Shown: positions 9,590 to 19,209 of the stretch, in pieces
Layout of the letters: each line of letters begins with the position of its first letter
Numbering within the stretch: the first letter of the stretch is position 1
Assembly: GCF_013459645.1 (NCBI RefSeq)
Contig: NZ_CP054861.1
Coordinates: 5,382,001 to 5,446,000 of the forward strand
DNA: 64,000 nt
Direction of reading: 5' to 3'
Source of the DNA: Martelella sp. NC20
GTDB lineage: Bacteria; Pseudomonadota; Alphaproteobacteria; Rhizobiales; Rhizobiaceae
The notes under the pieces: model-generated
What the model was told of the DNA's origin: nothing
The model's input: only the letters and a program-made list of their open reading frames with translations
Databases searched by the model: none
Program-made: the position numbers and the translations under genes

Positions 9590-11140
9590 ATGAAAAATTC
9601 CGCTTTCGCGGCTGCCTTGGCTGCAACCGTTCTCTTTTCGCCGCTGGCAAGTCAGGCGGAGGATATCACGATCGGTCTGGCGGCATCGACAACGTCGATG
9701 GACCCGCAATTTTATGTGATCGGCCCCAACAGCGCGATGGCCCGCAATATCTTCGACGGCCTTGTGAATCAGGATGACAAGCAGCAGCTCAAACCGGGCC
9801 TAGCCGTTTACTGGAAACCCGTCGATGACACCACATGGGAATTCAAGCTGCGCGAAGGCGTGAAGTTCCACGACGGCAGCGATTTCACCGCCGATGACGT
9901 TGTCGCCAGCATCAAGCGCGTGCCGCTGGCCGCGACCAACAGTCCGAGTTCGTTCACGCCATACGTCAAGGGGATCACCGACGTCACGGCCGCGGATCCG
10001 ATGACCGTGCGCATCACAACGGCCGAGCCGATGCCGCTGCTGCCAAACAATTTGAGCCGGATCGCGATCCTGCCGGCGGAGATGGAAAATACCACAACCG
10101 AGGAAATGAACGCCGGAAAGGGCGTCATTGGCACGGGACCGTTCAAGTTCGTTTCCTGGGCGCCTGACGACAAGGTCGTCCTGGCGCGCAATGACGATTA
10201 CTGGGACGGCAAGGCCGAGTGGGACCAGGTGACCTTCCGGGTCTTCAAGAACCCCAGCGCCCGCGTCGCCGCCATGCTGTCGGGCGACGTCGACATGATC
10301 GAAAGCATTCCGACCGCCGACATGCGCCGGCTGGAATCCACCGAGGATCTGCAGGTGACCAAGGTTGCCGGCAATCGGGTCATGTATCTGCACATGGACC
10401 AGGATCGGGAAATCTCGCCCTTTGCGAAAGGCCCGGACGGCTCCAATCCGCTGCGCAACCCCGAAGTGCGGCGGGCCCTTTCCCAGTCGATCAATCGTGA
10501 GGCCATCGTCGACCGGATCATGGATGGGCAGGGCGTTCCGGCGGGGCAACTCGTCCCCGAGGGCTATTTCGGCTATGATCCGTCGATCAAGGTCGATCCC
10601 TACGATCCGGAAATGGCCGGAAAGCTGCTTTCCGAGGCGGGCTATCCCGATGGCTTCTCGCTGACCTTCCACGCCTCGAACGACCGCTATCCCAACGACT
10701 CCAAGGTGGCGCAGGCGATCGGTCAGTTCTTCAGCCGCATCGGCGTCAAGACCGATGTCGTCACGATGCCGGCAAGCGTTTACTTCAGCCGTGCCTCCAA
10801 TCTGGATTTCAGCTTCATCATGGGCGGTGCGGCGGTTGAAACGGGCGAAGCGTCCGGCGTGCTCGGTCCCCTGCTCGAGACCTACGGCGACAATGCCGGA
10901 CGGGGCAATCGCGGCCGCTACGCCAACCCGGAATTCGACAAGGCGCTCAATGAGGCGCGCGAAACGCTCGACGATGCAAAGCGCAGGCAGCTGTTGCAGA
11001 AGGCTATGGAGATCGCGATGAACGACCTCGGCGTTATTCCCGTCTTCTACCTGGCCAACACCTGGGCGATGCAGGACGGCGTCTCTTATCCGGGCCGTTC
11101 CGACGGTTATACCTTGCCGTATTACGTGACGTCGAACTGA
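9590..11140 (+). CDS. Family 5 extracellular solute-binding protein (DppA-like), normal domain order
   Basis: 516-residue secreted binding protein. The Sec signal peptide ([16 protein letters not shown] ... SQA) is followed by the standard SBP_bac_5 order: N-lobe opening with [17 protein letters not shown] and [18 protein letters not shown] near residue 85, middle lobe, then the C-lobe segment with [11 protein letters not shown] at about 443 and [20 protein letters not shown] precedes ATG 9590. It should deliver substrate to the permeases at 14072 and 15046 in the same operon. Nucleoside hydrolase genes in between suggest a nucleoside-containing ligand (inference). It serves here as a reference for the permuted homologue at 42289. 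Confidence 0.92.
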   Translation: MKNSAFAAALAATVLFSPLASQAEDITIGLAASTTSMDPQFYVIGPNSAMARNIFDGLVNQDDKQQLKPGLAVYWKPVDDTTWEFKLREGVKFHDGSDFTADDVVASIKRVPLAATNSPSSFTPYVKGITDVTAADPMTVRITTAEPMPLLPNNLSRIAILPAEMENTTTEEMNAGKGVIGTGPFKFVSWAPDDKVVLARNDDYWDGKAEWDQVTFRVFKNPSARVAAMLSGDVDMIESIPTADMRRLESTEDLQVTKVAGNRVMYLHMDQDREISPFAKGPDGSNPLRNPEVRRALSQSINREAIVDRIMDGQGVPAGQLVPEGYFGYDPSIKVDPYDPEMAGKLLSEAGYPDGFSLTFHASNDRYPNDSKVAQAIGQFFSRIGVKTDVVTMPASVYFSRASNLDFSFIMGGAAVETGEASGVLGPLLETYGDNAGRGNRGRYANPEFDKALNEARETLDDAKRRQLLQKAMEIAMNDLGVIPVFYLANTWAMQDGVSYPGRSDGYTLPYYVTSN

Positions 11141-11163
11141 CTGGCAGCAAGGAGCGGTCCATC

Positions 11164-12045
11164 ATGTCCTTCAAAGGCGTATTCCCTTATCTTGTCTCGC
11201 CGGTCGATGCTTCCGGCGCGGTGATGACAGGCGTCCTGTCGGATCTGGTGGACCACCTTGTCGGCGCTGGCGTTCATGGTCTGACGCCCCTCGGCAGCAC
11301 TGGCGAGTTCGCCTATCTTTCCGGCGCGCAGAAACTCGAGGTCGTTGAAACGGTGATTGCGGCCAATCGCGGACGCGTGCCCGTCATTGCCGGTGTGGCA
11401 TCGACCTCGATCAGCGATGCCGTGGCCCAGACCGAAGCGCTGGTCGAATGCGGCGTCGATGGTATTCTCGGCGTGCTGGAAGCCTATTTCCCGCTTGGCG
11501 ATGATGGCGTCGAAGCCTATTTCCGCGCCATTGCCGAAGCTGCCCAGGGGCGGCCGGTCGTGCTTTACACCAATCCCCAGTTTCAGCGCTCCGATCTCAG
11601 CCTGCCGGTGATCGAGCGGCTCAGCGCCGTCGATAACATCCGCTACATCAAGGACGCATCGACCAATACCGGCCGTCTGCTGTCGATCATCGAGCGCACC
11701 CGCGGTCGCATGGAAGTGTTTGCCGCATCCGCTCACATCCCGGCATGCGTCATGATGATCGGCGGCGCGGGATGGATGGCCGGTCCCGCCTGCATCGTTC
11801 CCAGGCAGAGCATTGCCCTTTACGAGGCGGCGGCGGCGGGCGACTGGGGTCAGGCCATGGAACTCCAGCGACCGCTTTGGCGCATCAACGAGATTTTTGC
11901 GAAATACTCCCTCGCCGCGTGCATCAAGGCGGCGCTGGAACTGCAGGGGTTTGCAGTCGGCGATCCGATCGCGCCCCAGAAGGCGCTGGACGCGCCGGCG
12001 CGAGAGGAAATCGCAGGCGTGCTCCGAAGCGTCGGCGCGCTTTAG
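11164..12045 (+). CDS. Dihydrodipicolinate synthase/N-acetylneuraminate lyase family protein
   Basis: 293-residue TIM-barrel class I aldolase of the DapA/NanA family. Visible signatures are [12 protein letters not shown] near residue 42 (substrate carboxylate binding), a Tyr in VVLYTNPQF near residue 137, and the Schiff-base lysine in RYIKDAS near residue 166. The family cleaves or forms pyruvate-containing hydroxy-keto acids. Its location inside a transporter and nucleoside-hydrolase operon argues for a catabolic aldolase or dehydratase rather than lysine biosynthesis. AAGGAGCGG precedes ATG 11164; 23 nt separate it from the binding-protein gene. Confidence 0.85.
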   Translation: MSFKGVFPYLVSPVDASGAVMTGVLSDLVDHLVGAGVHGLTPLGSTGEFAYLSGAQKLEVVETVIAANRGRVPVIAGVASTSISDAVAQTEALVECGVDGILGVLEAYFPLGDDGVEAYFRAIAEAAQGRPVVLYTNPQFQRSDLSLPVIERLSAVDNIRYIKDASTNTGRLLSIIERTRGRMEVFAASAHIPACVMMIGGAGWMAGPACIVPRQSIALYEAAAAGDWGQAMELQRPLWRINEIFAKYSLAACIKAALELQGFAVGDPIAPQKALDAPAREEIAGVLRSVGAL

Positions 12046-12063
12046 AGCATTTCGCAGTCAGCG

Positions 12064-12099
12064 AGCATTTCCGGTGATTCCGTTCTTACCGAAAATGCT
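12064..12099. repeat. Imperfect palindrome, rhizobial-style intergenic repeat
   Basis: Twelve-base arms AGCATTTCCGGT and ACCGAAAATGCT pair with one mismatch around a 12-nt loop. It lies in the gap between the dapA-like and the first nucleoside hydrolase genes. The size and composition resemble short palindromic intergenic elements common in Rhizobiales genomes. It would fold in the mRNA and may influence the relative expression of flanking genes. Confidence 0.5.
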
Positions 12100-12135
12100 T
12101 CAGGCACGATAACTTTGAAAATGAAAGAATTCCGT

Positions 12136-13095
12136 ATGAAGACGGTCCCGATCATTATCGATTGTGATCCCGGCATCGATGACGCGATTGCCCTGCTGAC
12201 GGCGTTTGTCTCGCCCGAACTCGACATTCTCGCCATCACTCCGGTCTGTGGCAACCAGCCACTCGAGCGCACCGTGCGCAACGCGCTTCAGATATGCGAA
12301 CTCGGCGGACGCACCGATATTCCGGTTTTCCCCGGCTGCCACCGCCCCCTTTTTCGCGACACGATCCACGGCCAGTTTCACGGCGAGACCGGTCTCGGCA
12401 AGACCAGCCTGCCTGAACCGGAAAAGAAGGCGGAAAGCGTTTCAGCAGTCGATTTCCTGATCGAGCGGCTTTCGGTTGCGCGCGAAAAGCAGAAGCCCGT
12501 CACCATCTGCTGCCTGGGTCCGATGACGAACCTTGCGGTCGCCTTGCGCATGCAACCGGATATTGCCGCCGGGATCGAACGTATCGTCATGATGGGGGGA
12601 GCCTATCGCGAGCCCGGCAACCGGACGCTGACCTCCGAGTTCAACATGCTTGCCGATCCCCACGCAGCGCATGTCGTGTTTTCGAGCGGGATACCGATCG
12701 TCGCGCTTGCCCTTGATGCCACCCATCAGGTGATGCTGAAGCCCGAGCATGTCGCCGAATTCGCAAATGTGAGCGGGCGGATTTCCGAAACGCTAGCCGA
12801 ACTGATGGCGTTCTGGGACCGCAATGACGTCGCCCGTTACGGCTCGCGCGGCGGACCGATGCATGATCCGCTGGTGATTGCCTATCTCCTGGCGCCGCAT
12901 CTGTTTCAGACCGAAGCCGCCCGTATCTTCATCGAATATGAAAGCGCGCTGTGCATGGGACAGACCATCGCCGACTGGTACGGCAAAAGCGGGCTTAAAC
13001 CCAATGCGCGGATCGTCACCCGTGTCGACGCGGAGAAAGTCATCGCACTCTTTATCGACCGCCTCTCGCGTTACGCCGAAAGACAGCCGGCATGA
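12136..13095 (+). CDS. Inosine-uridine-type nucleoside hydrolase, copy 1
   Basis: 319-residue member of the IUNH family, which cleaves the N-glycosidic bond of ribonucleosides. The calcium-binding aspartate cluster DCDPGIDDA is at about residues 8-16. MMGGAYREPGNRT (about 153), EFNMLADPHAA and the C-terminal GGPMHDPLVIAYLL, carrying the active-site His-Asp, are all present. ATG 12136 gives the usual short N-terminus; in-frame ATG 12121 and TTG 12115 are alternatives. The stop overlaps the start of the second copy by 4 nt. No signal peptide is seen, so it acts in the cytoplasm on imported substrate. Confidence 0.88.
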   Translation: MKTVPIIIDCDPGIDDAIALLTAFVSPELDILAITPVCGNQPLERTVRNALQICELGGRTDIPVFPGCHRPLFRDTIHGQFHGETGLGKTSLPEPEKKAESVSAVDFLIERLSVAREKQKPVTICCLGPMTNLAVALRMQPDIAAGIERIVMMGGAYREPGNRTLTSEFNMLADPHAAHVVFSSGIPIVALALDATHQVMLKPEHVAEFANVSGRISETLAELMAFWDRNDVARYGSRGGPMHDPLVIAYLLAPHLFQTEAARIFIEYESALCMGQTIADWYGKSGLKPNARIVTRVDAEKVIALFIDRLSRYAERQPA

Positions 13096-14075
13096 GCAAG
13101 CTGCAAGTGATCATCGATTGCGACCCGGGCGTCGACGATGCAGCGGCCATTCTGTTGGCCCTGGCGTCGCCCGAGATCGAGCTCCTCGGCCTTTCAGTCG
13201 TGGCCGGCAATGTGCCGCTTGACGATACCCTCGCCAATGCCTGCAAGATCATCGGAATTAGCGGTCGCCGCGATGTTGCGGTCTATGCCGGTGCATCCGG
13301 CCCGCTGGTGCGCGATCAGGTTTACGGAAAATATGCCCGTATCGGAACTTTCGCCGATGACCTGATGCCGCCGGGCGATATTGCGCCGGCGCGTGAAAAC
13401 GCTGTGCAGTTTCTGGTCAGAAGCACGCACGCGGCCGCAGTTTCGGGCGATCCGATCACGATCTGCGCCATCGGCCCGATGACCGATCTCGCGCTCGCGC
13501 TGACGCTTCATCCCGACACCGCGCGCGGCATCAACCGGATCATATGCATGGCTGGCGCATTCAGGGCGCTCGGCCACCGCACCCCATGGGCCGAGTTCAA
13601 CGTCTATGCCGATCCCCATGCCGCCGATGTCGTTCTGCGCTCCGGCATACCGATCGTGATGATGCCGCTCGACGTGACCTTTCAGGCCCTGTTCACGAGC
13701 GAACACATAGCCGCCTTTCGCCGCGGCGGACGGGCGGGAGAGGCGCTTTGCAAGTTGTTTACGGCCTTTGACCGTTCAGATATCGGCCGCTTCGGCCGTC
13801 CTGGCGGGCCGATCCATGATGCTATGACGGTCGCCTGGCTGCTCCGTCCGGAGCTTTTCAGTGGCCAGCCGGCTCATGTCGGGGTCGAGACCAGAGGCGA
13901 AACCATGGGGCATACCTATGCCGACTTTACCGGCAAGCTTGGCCGCAAGGCCAATGTCACGGTCATCACGGGCGTTGACGAAGCCGGCTTTATCGAACTC
14001 CTGACCGAGCGTATCGCCCGCCACGCGGGCAGCTGTGCAAGGGACGGGCATAAACGGGAGGCTGAAATCAGATGA
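13092..14075 (+). CDS. Inosine-uridine-type nucleoside hydrolase, copy 2
   Basis: 327-residue paralogue of the preceding gene with the same catalytic elements: DCDPGVDDA (about residues 9-17), MAGAFRALGHRT, EFNVYADPHAA and GGPIHDAMTVAWLL. It differs from copy 1 in its loops (for example the segment after GVDDA and the FTSEHIAAF region), so the two probably differ in base or sugar preference, or form a mixed oligomer. ATGA overlaps both with copy 1 and with the downstream permease indicate one translationally coupled operon. Confidence 0.88.
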   Translation: MSKLQVIIDCDPGVDDAAAILLALASPEIELLGLSVVAGNVPLDDTLANACKIIGISGRRDVAVYAGASGPLVRDQVYGKYARIGTFADDLMPPGDIAPARENAVQFLVRSTHAAAVSGDPITICAIGPMTDLALALTLHPDTARGINRIICMAGAFRALGHRTPWAEFNVYADPHAADVVLRSGIPIVMMPLDVTFQALFTSEHIAAFRRGGRAGEALCKLFTAFDRSDIGRFGRPGGPIHDAMTVAWLLRPELFSGQPAHVGVETRGETMGHTYADFTGKLGRKANVTVITGVDEAGFIELLTERIARHAGSCARDGHKREAEIR

Positions 14076-15046
14076 GTCGCTATCTTGTAAGCCGATTGCT
14101 CCAGACCATTCTGACACTTCTGGTGATGTCGATGCTGGTCTTTGCCGGCCTCTATCTCGTCGGCAATCCGGTCGATGTGCTGCTGAGCCCGACGGCAACG
14201 CCGGCAGAGCGATTGCAGGTGATCCAGAGTTTCGGTCTCGACAAGCCGGTATGGGATCAGTACCTGCTGTTCCTGAAGCGCGCGCTTTCCGGCGATCTCG
14301 GCAATTCCTTCATTTACAACCAGCCGGCGCTGACGCTGATCTTGAGGCGGATGCCGGCGACGCTGGAGCTTGCCTTCGTTGCGCTGATGATGGCGCTGGT
14401 GATTGGCATACCGCTCGGCATCTATGCTGGTCTCAGGCCGAACGGCCCGATCTCCAAATCGATCATGACATTCTCCATCCTCGGCTTCAGCCTGCCGACC
14501 TTCTGGATCGGTCTCGTCATGATCATGGTCTTCAGCGTCTATCTCGGCTGGCTGCCGGCCTCAGGACGCGGCCAGACGGTAGACGTGCTCGGCGTGCCGC
14601 TCAGCCTGTTCACGCTGGACGGCCTGTCCCACCTGATCCTGCCCGCGCTCAACCTCGCCCTTTTCAAGATATCGCTGGTAATCCGGCTCACGCGCGCCGG
14701 CGTGATGGAGGTCATGCAGCTCGACTATGTCCGTTTCGCGCGCGCCAAGGGCCTGACCGAGCGACGCATCGTGACCGTCCACGTGCTGAAGAACACGCTC
14801 ATTCCGCTGATCACCGTGATCGGGCTTGAGCTTGGATCGTTGATCGCCTTCGCGGTCGTCACGGAGACGATCTTCGCCTGGCCGGGGATGGGCAAGTTGA
14901 TCATCGATGCCATCAGCGTTCTCGATCGCCCGGTCATCCTTGCCTATCTGATGATCACGGTGGTGATGTTCAGCGTCATCAACCTGCTCGTCGACATCCT
15001 CTATTCGGTGGTCGATCCGCGCGTACGTCTTGAGGGGAATGCGTGA
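14072..15046 (+). CDS. Peptide/nickel-type ABC transporter permease (DppB-like)
   Basis: 324-residue inner-membrane permease: N-terminal helix (VSRLLQTILTLLVMSMLVF), GLDKPVWDQY in the first periplasmic loop, and an EAA loop (DYVRFARAKGLTERR ... KNTLIPLIT) near residue 222. It should pair with the next gene product and the binding protein at 9590. It overlaps the upstream nucleoside hydrolase by 4 nt. Confidence 0.9.
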   Translation: MSRYLVSRLLQTILTLLVMSMLVFAGLYLVGNPVDVLLSPTATPAERLQVIQSFGLDKPVWDQYLLFLKRALSGDLGNSFIYNQPALTLILRRMPATLELAFVALMMALVIGIPLGIYAGLRPNGPISKSIMTFSILGFSLPTFWIGLVMIMVFSVYLGWLPASGRGQTVDVLGVPLSLFTLDGLSHLILPALNLALFKISLVIRLTRAGVMEVMQLDYVRFARAKGLTERRIVTVHVLKNTLIPLITVIGLELGSLIAFAVVTETIFAWPGMGKLIIDAISVLDRPVILAYLMITVVMFSVINLLVDILYSVVDPRVRLEGNA

Positions 15047-15984
15047 TGACCCAGGAAAATCCCGTGACCGCTTCGGTTCATTCGTCAAGCGATGGCACGG
15101 CCGGAGGGCCTGCGCGTTCGCCCTTCCGTCAAGTGCTGTCGGCGCTTCTTCGCGACAAGCTCGCGCTGTCCGGCATCATCATCGTGACCACCTTTGTCCT
15201 GGCCGCCGTTTTCGCGCCCCTGATCGCGCCGCAAAACCCTTATGATCTGGCCCAGCTCGATATCATGGACGGTCGTCTGCCGCCGGGCTCCGCCAGCATG
15301 ACGGGCATGCCCTATCTGCTCGGCACGGACACCCAGGGACGGGACCTGTTCAGCGCGATCTTGTACGGATTGCGCACCAGCCTTCTGGTCGGGCTTTCCA
15401 GCGCCGCCATCGCGCTTCTGATCGGCGCTTCGATCGGGTTGGTAAGCGCCTATGTCGGCGGCCGGCTGGATTCGGTGCTGATGCGCATCGTCGATATCCA
15501 GCTCAGCTTCCCGGCAATCCTGATCGCGTTGATCTTTCTGGCCATCCTTGGTCAGGGCGTCGACAAGATCATCCTGGCGCTGGTCGTCACCCAATGGGCC
15601 TATTATGCGCGCACCGTACGCGGCTCGGCGTTGGTGGAGCGCAAACGCGCCTATGTCGACGCGGCCCGCTCGATGGCGCTGACCGACAGGCGCATCCTGT
15701 TCCGGCATATCCTGCCGAACTGCCTGCCGCCACTGATTGTTGTCGCCACCATGCGCGTCGCCTATGCGATCATGCTGGAGGCCACGCTTTCTTTTCTCGG
15801 GATCGGCCTGCCGGTCACCGAGCCCTCGCTCGGTCTTCTGATATCCAATGGCTTTGAATACCTGCTTTCCGGCGTTTACTGGATCAGCTTCTTTCCGGGC
15901 ATCGTGCTTCTGCTACTGATCGTCGGCATCAACCTGATCGGCGATTCTCTGCGCGATATCCTCAACCCCCGACGGGAGGGTTAA
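15046..15984 (+). CDS. Peptide/nickel-type ABC transporter permease (DppC-like)
   Basis: 312-residue permease with a hydrophilic N-terminus of about 35 residues, a first membrane helix (LSGIIIVTTFVLAAVFAPL), the DppC motif GTDTQGRDLFS near residue 92, and an EAA loop (AYVDAARSMALTDRR ... ILPNCLPPLI). ATG 15046 overlaps the previous stop (TGATG) and follows GAGGGGA at good spacing; an in-frame GTG one codon earlier is possible. Confidence 0.9.
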   Translation: MTQENPVTASVHSSSDGTAGGPARSPFRQVLSALLRDKLALSGIIIVTTFVLAAVFAPLIAPQNPYDLAQLDIMDGRLPPGSASMTGMPYLLGTDTQGRDLFSAILYGLRTSLLVGLSSAAIALLIGASIGLVSAYVGGRLDSVLMRIVDIQLSFPAILIALIFLAILGQGVDKIILALVVTQWAYYARTVRGSALVERKRAYVDAARSMALTDRRILFRHILPNCLPPLIVVATMRVAYAIMLEATLSFLGIGLPVTEPSLGLLISNGFEYLLSGVYWISFFPGIVLLLLIVGINLIGDSLRDILNPRREG

Positions 15985-15987
15985 ATC

Positions 15988-17808
15988 ATGACCACACCGA
16001 TTCTCTCCGTCCAGGGACTGAACGCGGCCTTTTGCGTCGATGGCGAATGGCGCAATGTGGTGCACGATGTCAGCTTCGACATCGGCGACCGGGAAACTGT
16101 TGCCGTCGTCGGCGAGTCCGGCTCCGGCAAGAGCGTGACCGCAATGTCGATCATGCGGCTTCTTTCGCCCGGCAACGCCCGGGTCACGGGGCGCATCGAT
16201 TTCGATGGCCGGGATCTGCTCTCGCTGCCGCTTTCAGAGATGCAGTCGATCCGCGGCAATCGTATCGGTATGATCTTCCAGGAGCCGATGACATCGCTCA
16301 ACCCGGTGCTGAGGATCGGCAAGCAGATCACCGAGGTTCTGGTCCGCCATCGCGGGATCTCCGAGACAGAGGCCAAGGCCGAGGCGGTGCGGCTGCTCGA
16401 ACGGGTGCGCATTCCCTCCGCGAAATCCCGGCTTTCCGAGTATCCGATGAATTTTTCGGGCGGCATGCGTCAGCGCGTGGTGATCGCCATCGCGCTCGCC
16501 TGCGATCCGAAACTGCTGATTGCCGACGAGCCGACGACCGCGCTCGACGTGACCATTCAGGCGCAGATCCTCGAACTCATCAAGACGCTGCAGGAAGAAG
16601 AGGGCATGTCTGTTCTCTTTATTACTCATGACATGGGCGTCGTTGCCGAGATATCGGATCGCACAGTGGTGATGTATCGGGGCGAGCAGGTGGAGACCGG
16701 TTCGACGGCAGAGATTTTCGCCGGCGCGCGCCATCCTTATACCCGCGCGCTGCTGTCGGCCGTTCCGCAGCTTGGCGCGATGACAGGCAGCGATCTGCCG
16801 CTGCGCTTTCCCGAAGTGGATATGGCAACGGGCGAAATCGGGGCGATCAAACCGACCGAGGATACCGTTCGCCACGACGGGTCGGCGGTCCTGAAGGTCG
16901 ACAATCTGGTCACCCGTTTTCCGGTCAAGGCCGGACTGTTGCGCAAGACCATCGGCAGGATTCATGCCGTCGAGGATGTGTCGCTGGAGCTTCGCCAGGG
17001 CGAGACGCTGTCTCTGGTCGGAGAATCCGGTTGCGGCAAATCGACGATGGGGCGATCGATCATCCGCCTGACCGATCCGGTTTCCGGGGCTGTGCATATC
17101 GCGGGCAGCGATGTGATCGGCGCAGGGAAATCGGCGCTGACCGACATTCGCCGTCAGGCGCAGATGATCTTTCAGGATCCGTTCGAAAGCCTGAACCCGC
17201 GCATGCGCATTGGCGAGGCGATTGCAGAGCCGATGCTTGCCCATGGCCTTGCCCGCAAGGCTGAGGTGCGAGGAAAGGTTGGCACGCTTTTGGAGCGCGT
17301 CGGCCTTTCTGCTGCCATGGGCGAGCGCTTTCCCCACGAATTTTCCGGCGGACAGCGCCAGCGGGTCTGCATCGCCCGCGCGCTGGCACTTGAACCGAAG
17401 CTGCTGATCGCGGATGAATCCGTCTCGGCGCTCGACGTTTCAGTCAAGGCGCAGGTGATCAATCTGATGCTCGACCTCCAGGAGAGTTACGGCCTTTCCT
17501 ATCTGTTCATCAGCCACGACATGGCGGTTGTCGAGCGCATCAGCCACCGCGTCGCGGTCATGTATCTCGGCGAAATCGTGGAGATCGGCCCTCGCCGGGC
17601 GGTGTTTGAAAATCCGCAGCATCCCTATACCCGTCGTCTGATGGATGCCGTGCCGATCGCCGATCCCGCCCGCCGCCAGAACAGGCTGATTTCCGATGAC
17701 GAGATCAAAAGCCCCTTCCATCCCGCCGACTACGTGCACCCGAAGCGGGCGTATGAACAGATCGGCGAAGGCCATTTCGTTCAGACTGAGCGGTTGATCG
17801 TGCTATGA
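15988..17808 (+). CDS. Fused double ABC ATPase (DppD-DppF type), 3' end rewritten by an IS remnant
   Basis: 606 residues with two ATPase domains. Domain 1: [39 protein letters not shown]. Domain 2: [41 protein letters not shown]. The peptide-importer C-terminal motif HPYTR occurs after each domain. The last codons (RLIVL and the stop) lie in sequence that, read on the other strand, encodes the IS6-type peptide VDHSTINR. The natural end of the gene has therefore been replaced by IS DNA, which supplies the stop. Loss of a few C-terminal residues is unlikely to abolish function. Confidence 0.92.
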   Translation: MTTPILSVQGLNAAFCVDGEWRNVVHDVSFDIGDRETVAVVGESGSGKSVTAMSIMRLLSPGNARVTGRIDFDGRDLLSLPLSEMQSIRGNRIGMIFQEPMTSLNPVLRIGKQITEVLVRHRGISETEAKAEAVRLLERVRIPSAKSRLSEYPMNFSGGMRQRVVIAIALACDPKLLIADEPTTALDVTIQAQILELIKTLQEEEGMSVLFITHDMGVVAEISDRTVVMYRGEQVETGSTAEIFAGARHPYTRALLSAVPQLGAMTGSDLPLRFPEVDMATGEIGAIKPTEDTVRHDGSAVLKVDNLVTRFPVKAGLLRKTIGRIHAVEDVSLELRQGETLSLVGESGCGKSTMGRSIIRLTDPVSGAVHIAGSDVIGAGKSALTDIRRQAQMIFQDPFESLNPRMRIGEAIAEPMLAHGLARKAEVRGKVGTLLERVGLSAAMGERFPHEFSGGQRQRVCIARALALEPKLLIADESVSALDVSVKAQVINLMLDLQESYGLSYLFISHDMAVVERISHRVAVMYLGEIVEIGPRRAVFENPQHPYTRRLMDAVPIADPARRQNRLISDDEIKSPFHPADYVHPKRAYEQIGEGHFVQTERLIVL

Positions 17809-18059
17809 TCGACCTCGAAGCCACGCTCGCGGAACATCTCTTCCAAATCGCGATAGCTGAGCGGATAGCGCAGATACCAGGCCACCGCCTGCACGATGAG
17901 CCGTGCCTCGAAATGCCTGCCTTGAAGCCATCCTTCGACTGGCGCTTCAGCTTCTCGGCAATGGCATTCAGAATCATAGGCTCGCTCCGCAACCTTGGGA
18001 ACACAAATTTCGCTGACGATGATCAACATCGGGGTTAACCAGAAAATTTACGACAGGGC
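17789..18059 (-). pseudogene. IS6-family transposase remnant, left copy (5' part only, frameshifted)
   Basis: On the minus strand the element begins at an end reading GGCCCTGTCGTAAATTTTC (about 18059) and the transposase starts with MILNAIAEKLKRQSKDGF (ATG 17977). A frameshift follows, then GRHFEARLIVQAVAWYLRYP and LSYRDLEEMFRERGFEVDHS, the classical IS6/IS26 N-terminal domain. It stops after INR, where the sequence joins the ATPase gene. The catalytic DDE region is absent. A closely related copy in the opposite orientation starts at 26605. Confidence 0.85.
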
Positions 18060-18060
18060 C

Positions 18061-18079
18061 GAAAATTTGCAACAGGCCC
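18061..18079. repeat. Extra IS6-type terminal inverted repeat
   Basis: GAAAATTTGCAACAGGCCC abuts the left IS6 remnant and is identical to the last 19 bp of the right copy (27040-27058). It is therefore the end of a second, otherwise lost IS copy. Its outer edge lies only 8 nt from the lacI-family stop codon, marking a recombination or insertion junction. Confidence 0.7.
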
Positions 18080-18087
18080 GGCAAAAG

Positions 18088-19143
18088 TCAGCCCGCATCC
18101 GGGAAAGAAGACTCGGCTGCGACAAGCGCGCTGCCGCTGCTGTCGCGGATCGCCAGCTTCGGCTCGACCAGGGTGACGCGCGGATCCGGTAGCTTGCCAT
18201 CCGTGCCGATCAGCTTCAGCAGCCGTTCGATCGCAAGTCGGGTGAGGATGTCGATCTCGTAGCTGACGCTCGACAGCGGCGTGCTCAGGAATTCGCTCAT
18301 TTCCAGATTGTCGAAGCCGATCAGCGCGACATCCTCGGGAATCCGCAGTCCTTGTCTCTGGCACCAGCGCACCGCGCCGACGGCGATATAGTCGTTGGCG
18401 ACGAACACCGCCGTCGGCCGGTTTGCGGCCGCCATCAGCATGTCCATCGCCCAGAACCCGGCACTCGGCCCGTAGCCGGCCGGAGCGACCTGCAGTTCCG
18501 GATCGAAACCGATGCCAGCACTTGCCAGCGCCTGCAGATAACCGTCGAACTTCTCGTGATTGCCTTCCGCGGCATTGGTATCGAGCGTGCCGATGCGGCG
18601 ATGGCCGAGGTCGATGAAATGACGGACCGCCTTGTAGACACCCAGCCTCTCATCGACGCTCACCATATCGACGCCGATATTATCGCCAGACGTGAGCAGA
18701 ACCACCGGAAAATTGGCCCGCCTGAGGGCAATGAGATGATCGAAATTGCGGTCGCCACGGGCCGGATAGACCAGCATGCCGTCGACCTGGCGCGAGCGGA
18801 ACATCTCGATCGCCGCCACTTCCTCGCGCCGCGTGTTGTTGGAGGTCGCAAACAGCGTGCCGTAGCCGAGCTTCGCAAGTTCCTTCTCGATCATCCGCGA
18901 GGTCTCGGTCAGCACCGGATTGGTGATGTCGGCGAGCACCAGGCCGATGGTCTTGGTCTCGCGGCTGGTCAGCGACTTGGCGACGTGATTGGGCAGGTAG
19001 TTGAGCGCGCTTGCCGCCTCACGGATCAGCAAGCGCGTCGCTTCGGGAATGCGCGGGCTGTCGCGCAGGGCAAGGGAAACGGTGTTTTTCGAATAGCCGG
19101 TCCGGGCCGCGATATCGGCGAGCCGGGCCCCTGAATTGCCCAT
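18088..19143 (-). CDS. LacI-family transcriptional regulator
   Basis: 351 residues. The N-terminal helix-turn-helix and hinge (ARLADIAARTGYSKNTVSLA, then LNYLPNHVAKSL) are followed by a sugar-binding-protein-like effector domain (IGLVLADITNPVL to about residue 335). ATG 19143 follows AGGAAGGA. It shares direction with the VOC gene upstream, from which it is separated by 66 nt. Candidate operators with an ACCGGT core lie at 19733 and 20740 in front of the VOC gene and between the aldo/keto reductase and permease genes. It likely represses the cassette until a sugar or polyol is present. Confidence 0.92.
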   Translation of the reverse strand: MGNSGARLADIAARTGYSKNTVSLALRDSPRIPEATRLLIREAASALNYLPNHVAKSLTSRETKTIGLVLADITNPVLTETSRMIEKELAKLGYGTLFATSNNTRREEVAAIEMFRSRQVDGMLVYPARGDRNFDHLIALRRANFPVVLLTSGDNIGVDMVSVDERLGVYKAVRHFIDLGHRRIGTLDTNAAEGNHEKFDGYLQALASAGIGFDPELQVAPAGYGPSAGFWAMDMLMAAANRPTAVFVANDYIAVGAVRWCQRQGLRIPEDVALIGFDNLEMSEFLSTPLSSVSYEIDILTRLAIERLLKLIGTDGKLPDPRVTLVEPKLAIRDSSGSALVAAESSFPDAG

Positions 19144-19209
19144 GCCTTACAGTCATCCTTCCTGAAACGGGACCGCCGGCCCGAAGACCGGCAGTCCGCA
19201 ATCCTGTTT

